From the NCBI RefSeq assembly GCF_009659535.1, contig NZ_VJZZ01000001.1, positions 573,424-637,423 of the forward strand: a stretch of DNA of 64,000 nucleotides, written 5' to 3'. Below, piece after piece: positions 25,411 to 32,618 of this stretch. The first letter of the stretch is position 1. Each line of letters begins with the position of its first letter. The position numbers were made by a program, and so were the translations under genes. This stretch comes from Aggregicoccus sp. 17bor-14. Lineage in GTDB: Bacteria > Myxococcota > Myxococcia > Myxococcales > Myxococcaceae. Under the pieces are notes generated by a model. That model did not search any database and was not told the origin of the DNA. It was given only the letters and a program-made list of their open reading frames with translations.

Positions 25411-26817
25411 CTATCCAACCGCGGAAGGCGGAAAGATCTTGCCGGGATTGAGCAGCCCGCTCGGGTCCAGCACGCCCTTGAGCCGAGCCTGCAGGCGCAG
25501 CAGCGGCTCGGACTGCTCGAGCGCGAGGTAGCCCCGCTTCGCGTAGCCCACGCCGTGCTCGCCGGTGATGGTGCCCCCCAGCTCCACGGTGAGGCGCAGC
25601 ATGCGCTCGATCGCCTGCTCCACCTTCGCGCGCTCGTGCGGACCGTCGTAGAGGATGTTGGCGTGCAGGTTGCCGTCGCCCGCGTGGCCGTAGCTGGCCA
25701 CGGTGAGGCCCAGCTCCGCGCCCATGGCCTTGTAGCGCTCGATGAACTCCGGGATGCGCGAGCGCGGCACCACGATGTCCTCGGAGACCTTCGCCCGCGC
25801 CAGCGTGCGCAGCGCGGGCGAGATGGCGCGCCGAGCGCCCCACAGCCGCTCGCGCTGCGACTCGTCCTGCGCCACCAGCACCTGCTGGGCGCCCAGGCCC
25901 TCGCAGAGCTCCGCGAGCTGGGCGAGCTCCGCGTAGAGCCCCTCCTCCACGCTGCCGTCCACCTCGACGATGAGCGAGGAGCCCGCGCCCTTCGGGAAGT
26001 CGAAGCCGCGCCCGTCCACCGCGCGCAGCGCCACCTCGTCGATGAGCTCCAGCGTGCGCGGGAGGATGCCCGCGGCGAGCACCGCGGACACCGCGCGCGC
26101 GGCCGCGAGCACCGAGTCGAACACCACGAGCGCCGTCTTCACGTGCCGCGGGAGCGGGATGAGCTGCAGGGTGATCTCGGTGGCCACCCCCAGCGTGCCC
26201 TCGGAGCCGACGAAGAGCCCCACCAGGTCGTAGCCCGCCACGCCCTTGATGGTCTGCCGGCCCACGCGCACGCGCTCGCCGTCCGGCAGCACCCACTCCA
26301 GCCCGATGACGTAGTCGCGCGTGACGCCGTACTTCAGCGCGCGCGGGCCCCCGGCGTTCTCGGCCACGTTGCCGCCCAGCGTGCACCACTCCCAGGAGTT
26401 GGGGTCGGGCGGGTAGAAGAGCCCTTGCGCCTCCACGGCCTTCATCAGGTCGCCCGTCACCACGCCCGGCTCCACCACCGCGGTGAGATCCTCGGGCGAG
26501 ATGCGCAGGATGCGCTTCATGCGCTCGAGGCTCACCGACACCCCGCCGTGCAGCGCGAGGCAGCCGCCGCTCTTGCCGCTGCGCGCGCCCACCGGAGTGA
26601 AGGGCACGCCCGACGCCTGACAGGCGCGAAACACCGCCGAGACCTGGTCGGCCGTCTCCGGGAACACGACGAGATCCGGCGGGAACTCACCGCTGTCCGA
26701 CTCGTCCTTCGCGAAGGCCTGGCGCACCTCGGCGTCGTCGCGCACCTGTCCGGGCGAGAGCACCCCCACGAGCGTGCGCCGCAGCTCGACGAGCCGTGCC
26801 GGGTCCACCTTGCTCAC
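25411..26817 (-). CDS. FAD-linked oxidase, GlcD/D-lactate dehydrogenase type
   Basis: A 468-residue flavoprotein of the PCMH/vanillyl-alcohol-oxidase fold that oxidises a 2-hydroxyacid such as glycolate or D-lactate. FAD-binding blocks are VVFPETADQVSAVFRACQASGVPFTPVGARSGKSGG, LGGNVAENAGGPRALKYGVTRDYVIGLEWVLPDG and GYDLVGLFVGSEGTLGV. The C-terminal cap has SYGHAGDGNLHANIL and GTITGEHGVGYAKRGYL. No glcE or glcF is next to it, so it resembles stand-alone D-lactate or 2-hydroxyglutarate dehydrogenases. The GTG at 26817 overlaps the stop of folE by 4 bp. Confidence 0.9.
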   Translation of the reverse strand: MSKVDPARLVELRRTLVGVLSPGQVRDDAEVRQAFAKDESDSGEFPPDLVVFPETADQVSAVFRACQASGVPFTPVGARSGKSGGCLALHGGVSVSLERMKRILRISPEDLTAVVEPGVVTGDLMKAVEAQGLFYPPDPNSWEWCTLGGNVAENAGGPRALKYGVTRDYVIGLEWVLPDGERVRVGRQTIKGVAGYDLVGLFVGSEGTLGVATEITLQLIPLPRHVKTALVVFDSVLAAARAVSAVLAAGILPRTLELIDEVALRAVDGRGFDFPKGAGSSLIVEVDGSVEEGLYAELAQLAELCEGLGAQQVLVAQDESQRERLWGARRAISPALRTLARAKVSEDIVVPRSRIPEFIERYKAMGAELGLTVASYGHAGDGNLHANILYDGPHERAKVEQAIERMLRLTVELGGTITGEHGVGYAKRGYLALEQSEPLLRLQARLKGVLDPSGLLNPGKIFPPSAVG

Positions 26818-27449
26818 CGCCGCGCTCCGAGCCGCGCCCACAGCTCGCGCCGCAGCGGGCCGTCCTTGCGCAGCGCGCCCTCGTAGGCCTCGGCGTGGGT
26901 GGTGGCGTCGCGCTGCAGGTCTCCGCGGATGCGCAGGCAGGCCTGCTTCGCCTCGATGATGCACGCGGTGGAGGGGCTGCCCAGCACGCGCGCGAGCGAG
27001 CCGGCCACCTCGCGCGCGAGGTCCTCCTGCAGGATGAGGCGGTGCGCGAAGCAGTCCACGAGCGCGGAGAGGCGCCCGAAGCCCACCACGCGCTTGGCCG
27101 GCACGTAGGCCACGTGCGCGCGCCCCTCGAAGGGCAGCAGGTGGTGCGGACACATGGACTGGAAGCGCAGGTCGCTCACCACCACCATCTCGCCCGCGGA
27201 GCCCGGGGGCGCGGGGAAGCTCTCCCCCAGCGCCTCCTCCGGCGTCTGCGCGTAGCCGTCCAGGAATTCACTCGCCCAGGCTTGGGCGACGCGGGTGGGG
27301 GTCTCGGCGAGGTTCGGGTCCTGCATCGGCAGGCCCGCGGCGCGCAGGAAGTCCTCCACGGCGCGCGCCATGGCGGCAGTGTCGGGGCGGGTAGGCGCGG
27401 GGCGCGCAGCGGAGCGGCGGGAGCGGGAGGCGGTCACGGCCCCATGCAT
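26814..27449 (-). CDS. folE: GTP cyclohydrolase I
   Basis: A 211-residue enzyme that converts GTP to 7,8-dihydroneopterin triphosphate for folate or queuosine synthesis. The zinc and active-site block SDLRFQSMCPHHLLPFEGRAHVAYVP holds the first zinc Cys and the HH pair, and the third zinc ligand lies in EAKQACLRIRGDLQRDATTHA. The second Cys/His segment is less canonical than in E. coli, where the text reads HLCMxxRG. The first 28 residues are Arg/Ala-rich, and GTG at 27435 is an alternative start; neither has a good ribosome site. It is coupled to glcD. Confidence 0.88.
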   Translation of the reverse strand: MHGAVTASRSRRSAARPAPTRPDTAAMARAVEDFLRAAGLPMQDPNLAETPTRVAQAWASEFLDGYAQTPEEALGESFPAPPGSAGEMVVVSDLRFQSMCPHHLLPFEGRAHVAYVPAKRVVGFGRLSALVDCFAHRLILQEDLAREVAGSLARVLGSPSTACIIEAKQACLRIRGDLQRDATTHAEAYEGALRKDGPLRRELWARLGARR

Positions 27450-27513
27450 AGCGCGCCCTGCGCGCGAGCGCGCGCACCGGGTGAATGGGGCAGACGCTCG
27501 CCACGTCCTTCGC

Positions 27514-27543
27514 TTGACACGCCCCCGGCGCCGTCGCTACGTC
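27514..27543 (+). promoter_or_regulatory. Sigma-70-like promoter of the metal uptake operon
   Basis: A consensus -35 TTGACA (27514-27519) is followed after 18 bases by TACGTC (27538-27543), 20 bp before the small His-rich gene that begins the operon. No A+T-rich Zur-type box is visible around it, so metal control of this promoter is unproven. Confidence 0.5.
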
Positions 27544-27562
27544 TACTCGCCCTACCCCACCC

Positions 27563-27991
27563 ATGCGCGCCCTCCTGCCCCGCCTCGGACGTACCGCAGC
27601 GCTGCTGCTGCTGGCGCTCTGGGCCGTGGAGCCGGTGGCCACCTGGGTGCACTACGGGGACCACACCCACCTCTACTGCGCCACGCACCAGACCTTCGAG
27701 GAGGGTCAGCGCTTTGGGCCTGCGCAGGCGGCGTGGACGCCCGCGGCCGAGGCGGTGGCACAGCTCACCCAGGCCCCGCCGGCCGCGCTGGACACCGCGC
27801 CGCGCCTGCACGAGGCCTGCAGCGTGCCCGGCTGCGGGGCGCGGCACCTCGCCGTGCTGGGCGCCCGCGTGGAGCGGGTGCTCGGCCCCTCGCTTCTCTC
27901 CTCGTCGGGCGTTGCGCCGCGCACCGTCCCCGCCCCGCCCCTCTCGGCCCTCGACACCGCTCCCAAGGCCTCGCCTCCGGCACGCGCGTAG
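27563..27991 (+). CDS. Small His/Cys-rich membrane or exported protein of the zinc operon
   Basis: A 142-residue protein. A hydrophobic N-terminal segment (residues 11-26, AALLLLALWAVEPVATW) is followed at once by VHYGDHTHLYCATHQ, with four His and one Cys within 13 residues, and later by CSVPGCGARH. The spacing suggests an extracytoplasmic metal site. The C-terminus is Pro/Ala-rich. It sits 20 bp after a good promoter and is the first gene before the outer-membrane protein and znuACB, so a metal chaperone, sensor or relay is plausible. I do not recognise a named family. Confidence 0.7.
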   Translation: MRALLPRLGRTAALLLLALWAVEPVATWVHYGDHTHLYCATHQTFEEGQRFGPAQAAWTPAAEAVAQLTQAPPAALDTAPRLHEACSVPGCGARHLAVLGARVERVLGPSLLSSSGVAPRTVPAPPLSALDTAPKASPPARA

Positions 27992-28072
27992 CGCGCGTCG
28001 TCGAGTCGCAGTGGTCTTGAGTCGGGCGCACCCGCGTGGCGGGCGGCGTCCGGTGTCCGAGGAGCTCCTTCC

Positions 28073-29461
28073 GTGTTCAGTCAGACGTGCCGGTGCGCCG
28101 GCGTGGTCGCAGCGTTGTGCTGCAGTGTCCCGGCGTGGGCCCAGGCCCAGCAGTCACCTCCCGAGCAGAGCCCCGCGCCGCAGCAGGCGCCTCCCGCAGA
28201 GGCCACCCCCCCCGGGCAGGAGCCGCCGCCGCAGGGTGAGCCGGCCCCCCTGAGCCCCGAGGAGCAGGCGGAGATCAACCAGGCGCTCGGCGCGGACGCC
28301 AAGAGCGGCGACGCGCCAGGGGCGCAGCAGCAGCCGTCGCAGCAGCAGCCCGAGAGTGCAGGCACCCAGGCGCCACCGAGCGTGGGCATCCACGGGCTGG
28401 ACATCAGCCTCATCCTCGATGTGGCCGGCGCGGCGTTCACCAGCGATGCGCCGCTGCAGACGGGAGACCACGATCCCTCGCAGCGCGGCTTCAACCTGCA
28501 GCAGCTGGAGCTCTCCGTCGGCAGCGTGGTGGACCCCTACTTCCGCTTCGACTCCAACATCGTCTTCCACCAGGACGGCGTGGAGATCGAGGAGGCGTAC
28601 GCGACCACGCTCGCGCTGCCTGCCAATCTCCAGGTGCGCGCAGGCCAGTTCCTCACCAAGTTCGGTCGGCTCAACGCGACGCACCCGCACGCCTGGGAGT
28701 TCGTGGACCAGCCCTTCGCCATCGGCCGCGTCTTCGGCGGCGAAGGCAACCGCGGCCTGGGCATCGAGGCGTCCTGGCTCAGCCCCCTGCCCTGGTACCT
28801 CGAGGTGGTGGGCTCGGTGACGGACGCGCACGGCGAGGGCTCCGCGCGCAGCTTCCTCGGGGATGCGGACCACCCGGTGCAGCGCTTCGACGACTTCCAG
28901 TTCACCGGCGCGGTGAAGCAGTTCTTCTCCCTGAGCGACGATCTCTCGCTGCTCTGGGGCCTCTCCGCTGCGAACGGCCCGAACCCCGCGGGTGACCCCA
29001 CCGAGGCGAACCCGGTGGCCTCGCACACGCGCACGCAGGTGTACGGCACGGATCTCTACCTGCGCTACCGCCCGACGACCCAGGGTAACCAGACCACGGT
29101 CACCTGGCAGACCGAGCTGCTCTACCGCCACCGCGACCTCGTCGGCGACTCGCTGCACGACTACGACGGCTACTCGCAGCTGGCCTGGCACTTCAACCGG
29201 CGCTGGGCGGTGGCGGGACGCTACGAGCTGGGCACCGCGGCGAAGAACGCGGCGGGCCAGGTCGTCGAGGACCCGCTGGATCCCGAGTGGACGAAGCTGC
29301 GTCAGCGCATCTCCACCAACGTCACCTACTACCCCACCGAGTTCTCGCGCCTGCGCCTGCAGGGCGCGACCGACCGCGCCGGTTGGCGCGACTCGCCCGA
29401 CTACTCCCTCTTCCTCGCCTTCGAAGTGGTGGTGGGCGCGCACGGCGCCCACACCTTCTGA
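28073..29461 (+). CDS. Outer-membrane beta-barrel protein, probable zinc-linked porin
   Basis: A 462-residue protein with a signal peptide ending at AWAQA, a Pro/Gln-rich low-complexity spacer (residues 25-105) and a long beta-barrel-like region. The barrel has alternating strands, for example LQQLELSVGSVVDPYFRFDSNIVFHQDGVEIEEAY and TWQTELLYRHRDLVG, and ends in F (GAHTF), the outer-membrane insertion signal. It lacks a TonB box and plug domain, so it looks like a porin rather than a TonB receptor. Position just before znuA suggests it lets zinc or manganese across the outer membrane. The GTG has GAGGAG about 9 bases upstream. Confidence 0.78.
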   Translation: MFSQTCRCAGVVAALCCSVPAWAQAQQSPPEQSPAPQQAPPAEATPPGQEPPPQGEPAPLSPEEQAEINQALGADAKSGDAPGAQQQPSQQQPESAGTQAPPSVGIHGLDISLILDVAGAAFTSDAPLQTGDHDPSQRGFNLQQLELSVGSVVDPYFRFDSNIVFHQDGVEIEEAYATTLALPANLQVRAGQFLTKFGRLNATHPHAWEFVDQPFAIGRVFGGEGNRGLGIEASWLSPLPWYLEVVGSVTDAHGEGSARSFLGDADHPVQRFDDFQFTGAVKQFFSLSDDLSLLWGLSAANGPNPAGDPTEANPVASHTRTQVYGTDLYLRYRPTTQGNQTTVTWQTELLYRHRDLVGDSLHDYDGYSQLAWHFNRRWAVAGRYELGTAAKNAAGQVVEDPLDPEWTKLRQRISTNVTYYPTEFSRLRLQGATDRAGWRDSPDYSLFLAFEVVVGAHGAHTF

Positions 29462-29484
29462 CCCCTTTGCCCTGGAGACTCCTC

Positions 29485-30405
29485 ATGAAGTCCCTCTCTC
29501 TTCCGGCCTTCCTGGCCTCCCTGCTGTGCCTCCTCTCCCTCCCTGCGCGCGCCGACCTGAAGGTGGTGGCGACGGTGCCGGACCTCGCCGCGCTCGCCAA
29601 GGCGGTGGGCGGTGACAAGGTCTCGGTGCAGAGCCTCGCGGTCTCCACGCAGGACCCGCACTTCGTGGACGCGCGCCCCAGCCTGATGTTGGATCTCAAC
29701 AAGGCGGACCTGCTGCTCGCGGTGGGGCTGCAGCTGGAGGTGGGCTGGCTCCCGGCGCTGCAGACCGGCGCGCGCAACGAGAAGATCCTCAGCGGTGGCA
29801 CGGGCTTCCTGGACTGCTCGCAGTTCGTGAAGCTGCTCGAGGTGCCGCCGGTGCCGCAGGACCGCAGCCACGGGGACGTGCACCCCGGCGGCAACCCGCA
29901 CTACCTCTACGATCCGCGCGCGGCCGTGCCGGTGGCGCGCGGCATCGCGGCGCGCATGAGCCAGCTGGACCCGAAGAACGCGCAGGCCTTCCAGGCGAAC
30001 CTCGCGCGCTTCACGCAGGAGCTCGAGGCGGCGCGCAAGGGCTGGGAGCAGCGGCTCGCCCCGCTCAAGGGCGCGCCGATCGTCGCCTTCCACAAGAGCC
30101 TCCCCTACCTCGCGGACTGGGTGGGCTTCGACACGGTGGCCTTCCTCGAGCCCAAGCCCGGCATCCCGCCCAACCCCTCGCACGTGGCCGAGGTGCTGGG
30201 GCTCGCGCGCTCGCGCAAGGCGCGGATGCTGGTGCAGGAGGAGTACTACCCCACGAACACCTCGCGCCTGGTCGCCACGAAGATCCCCGCGCCGCTGGTG
30301 GTGTTGCCGGGCGGCACCGACTTCCGCAGCGGACAGACCTACGTGCAGCGCATCGAGGAGCTGGTGAAGCGGCTCGAGCAGGGCCTGCAGGGAAAGGGGA
30401 CCTAG
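29485..30405 (+). CDS. znuA: Zinc/manganese ABC transporter substrate-binding protein
   Basis: A 306-residue periplasmic cluster 9 binding protein starting with a signal peptide (MKSLSLPAFLASLLCLLSLPARA). Metal-ligand positions are seen in STQDPHFVDARPS, GGNPHYLYDP and VAFHKSLPYLADW, giving three conserved His, with a fourth acidic ligand expected near the C-terminus. A short extra motif DRSHGDVHPGG lies just before the second His, in place of the longer His-rich loop of E. coli ZnuA. It captures metal for the permease encoded by the two overlapping genes downstream. Confidence 0.9.
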   Translation: MKSLSLPAFLASLLCLLSLPARADLKVVATVPDLAALAKAVGGDKVSVQSLAVSTQDPHFVDARPSLMLDLNKADLLLAVGLQLEVGWLPALQTGARNEKILSGGTGFLDCSQFVKLLEVPPVPQDRSHGDVHPGGNPHYLYDPRAAVPVARGIAARMSQLDPKNAQAFQANLARFTQELEAARKGWEQRLAPLKGAPIVAFHKSLPYLADWVGFDTVAFLEPKPGIPPNPSHVAEVLGLARSRKARMLVQEEYYPTNTSRLVATKIPAPLVVLPGGTDFRSGQTYVQRIEELVKRLEQGLQGKGT

Positions 30406-30408
30406 CCC

Positions 30409-31194
30409 ATGCTGAGCACCGAAGCACAGGCCCCGCTCGAGGAGACGCCGCTCATCTCCTGTGAGCGGCTGGTGGTGGGCTACCACGGCAAGGCGCTGCT
30501 GCCCGCGTTCGACCTGCACGTGAACCGCGGCTCCTTCGTGGTGGTGGTGGGCCGCAACGGCAGCGGCAAGAGCACCTGGTTCAAGACGCTGCTGGGCATG
30601 CAGGCGCCGGTGTCCGGCGCGGTGGTGAAGGGGCCGGGCCTGCGCAGCGCGTACGTGCCGCAGACCTCGGCCATCGACAGCCTGCTGCCCCTGCGCGCGC
30701 AGGAGGTGGTGCTGTGGGGCCGCCTCAACGGCTGGGGCTTCCTGCGCCCCTTCGCCACGCGCGCGGACCGCGCCGCCACCGAGCGCGCGATCGCCACCGC
30801 GGGGGCGACCGCCTTCGCGCACCGGCCCTACCGCGAGCTGTCCGAGGGACAGAAGCAGCGCATCCTGCTCGCGCGCGTGCTGGCCACCGAGGCGGAGCTG
30901 GTGCTGCTGGACGAGCCCACCGCCGCGATGGACGCGGTGGCCGAGCGCGAGACGATGGAGCGCCTGAGCGGGCTTGCACGCGGGCACCGCATCGGGGTGG
31001 TGGTGGTGAGCCACCAGCTGCGCGTGGCGAGCGAGTACGCCGACACCGTTCTGTTCATGGACCGCGTGGGGCCCACCGTGCTGGTGGGCGACGCGCGCAC
31101 CGTGTTCTGCCACGAGGCCTTCATCCGCCAGTACGGCGACGACTACTGCAACCACCTCAACTCGGGAACCCACCGTGGCCCTGGCTCTCACTGA
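30409..31194 (+). CDS. znuC: Zinc/manganese ABC transporter ATPase
   Basis: A 261-residue ABC ATPase with Walker A GRNGSGKST, Q-loop PQTSAID, signature LSEGQKQ and Walker B LVLLDEP followed by a His switch (VVSHQL). It begins 4 bp after znuA and its last 20 bp overlap the permease gene. It powers the metal uptake system. The assignment to zinc over manganese is based on family resemblance only. Confidence 0.92.
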   Translation: MLSTEAQAPLEETPLISCERLVVGYHGKALLPAFDLHVNRGSFVVVVGRNGSGKSTWFKTLLGMQAPVSGAVVKGPGLRSAYVPQTSAIDSLLPLRAQEVVLWGRLNGWGFLRPFATRADRAATERAIATAGATAFAHRPYRELSEGQKQRILLARVLATEAELVLLDEPTAAMDAVAERETMERLSGLARGHRIGVVVVSHQLRVASEYADTVLFMDRVGPTVLVGDARTVFCHEAFIRQYGDDYCNHLNSGTHRGPGSH

Positions 31195-32047
31195 CGCCCC
31201 CACGCTCGGGCGCTTCCTCGAGGCGTACGAGCTCTTCCACGACGCCATCCTCTGCGCGCTGGTGGCCGGTGCGGTGCTCGGCTTCCTCAGCGTCTACGTG
31301 GTGCTGCGGCGCATGGTGTTCGTCAGCGCCGCGGTGACCCAGTCCGCGGGCCTCGGCGTGGCGCTCGCGTTCTTCGCGGAGATCCACCTGGGGATGCACG
31401 TGCACCCCGTGGTGGGCGCGGCGCTGCTCTCCCTGCTCGCCACGCTGCTCTTGATGATGGACCCCGCGCGGCTGCGGCTCAGCCGCGAGAGCCTGCTGGG
31501 GCTCGCGTACGCGCTCGCCGGCGGCGCCGCCGTGCTGGTGGGCGACCGCATCTCGCAGGAGGCGCACGACATCGAGAACATCCTCTTCGGCACCGGCGTG
31601 GTGGTGGACCGGGTGGACCTGGTGATGGTCGCGTGCGTGGCGGTGGTGACGCTGCTCGTGCACCTGTGGTGGTTTCGCGCCCTCACCTTCTCGTCCTTCG
31701 ATCGCACGGGCGCCGCGGTGCAGGGCCTTCCCGTGCGGATGCTGGACGCGGTGCTGATGATTTCCATCGGCATCACGGTGGGCGTGTCCGCGAAGGCGCT
31801 GGGCGCCCTGCCCGTCTTCGCCTTCTCCACGCTCTCGGCCGTGGCGGCGCTGGTGCTGGACCTGCGCCTGCCCTGGACCTTCGCGGTGGCCACCCTGGCC
31901 GGCGCGCTCGCGGGCGTGGGCGGCTACTTCTTCGCCTACTTCTTCGAGTTCCCGGTCGGTGGCTCGCAGACGGTGTTCGCAGGCGCGCTGGTGCTGCTCG
32001 CGCTGGGCGTGCGCGCGCTCACCGGACTGAGGGGGGCGCCGCGCTAG
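31175..32047 (+). CDS. znuB: Zinc/manganese ABC transporter permease
   Basis: A 290-residue inner-membrane protein of the ABC-3 permease family with about eight hydrophobic segments. The coupling region includes EAHDIENILFGTGVVVD and the KALGALPVFAFSTLSAVAALVL helix. The GTG at 31175 lies inside the end of znuC (20-bp overlap), so the two are translationally linked. It ends one base before the convergent isochorismatase-like gene. Confidence 0.92.
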   Translation: MALALTDAPTLGRFLEAYELFHDAILCALVAGAVLGFLSVYVVLRRMVFVSAAVTQSAGLGVALAFFAEIHLGMHVHPVVGAALLSLLATLLLMMDPARLRLSRESLLGLAYALAGGAAVLVGDRISQEAHDIENILFGTGVVVDRVDLVMVACVAVVTLLVHLWWFRALTFSSFDRTGAAVQGLPVRMLDAVLMISIGITVGVSAKALGALPVFAFSTLSAVAALVLDLRLPWTFAVATLAGALAGVGGYFFAYFFEFPVGGSQTVFAGALVLLALGVRALTGLRGAPR

Positions 32048-32596
32048 CTACTTCACGGCGGCCGACACGCGCTTGAACTCGGGGGAGCCGGCGCGACCGA
32101 GCAGGTCGAAGAGCGCCGCCTCCACCGTGCTCAGGCGCGCGCCCGCCTCGCGGCACAGCTCGAGCCCCACCTGGCGGTCCTCCGCGGTGCGCGAGAGGAC
32201 CGCGTCCACCAGCAGGTGGGGCGCGTAGCCCGCGTCCGCCAGGGCGCGCGCCGTCTGGAAGACGCACACGTGCGTCTCCATCCCGGCGATGAGCACCTGC
32301 TTGCGCGCCCCCAGCGCCCCCAGCACGTCCGGCACCGCGGCGCTGAAGTCCAGCTTCTCCACCGGCGTGAAGGCCCCGAGCCGCAGCTTCAGCAGCGAGT
32401 GCGTGGGCCCCAGGCCCTTGGGGTACTGCTCGGTGACGAGCACCGGCAGGCCCAGCGCGCGCGCACCCTCGACCGCCGCGGCGGTGCGGGCGAGGAGCCG
32501 GTCCAGCGCGTCGCGCTCCATCGCGGCGCACAGCCGCTCCTGCACGTCCACCACGAGGAGCGCGGCCTGGTCCACCTGCAGTCGCTGCACGGACAT
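32048..32596 (-). CDS. Isochorismatase-like cysteine hydrolase
   Basis: A 182-residue cytoplasmic hydrolase of the isochorismatase/nicotinamidase superfamily. The catalytic triad is complete: Asp17 (LVVDVQERL), Lys81 (VEKLDFSA) and Cys111 (AGMETHVCVFQTA), with the cis-peptide region just before the Cys. Its pattern fits the YcaC-like group of unknown substrate better than pncA, since the metal-binding His set of nicotinamidases is not evident. AGGAG lies 5 bases before the ATG at 32596. The TPR gene upstream on the same strand is 22 bp away. Confidence 0.87.
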   Translation of the reverse strand: MSVQRLQVDQAALLVVDVQERLCAAMERDALDRLLARTAAAVEGARALGLPVLVTEQYPKGLGPTHSLLKLRLGAFTPVEKLDFSAAVPDVLGALGARKQVLIAGMETHVCVFQTARALADAGYAPHLLVDAVLSRTAEDRQVGLELCREAGARLSTVEAALFDLLGRAGSPEFKRVSAAVK

Positions 32597-32618
32597 CGGG
32601 GCTCCTGGACGCGAGTGC

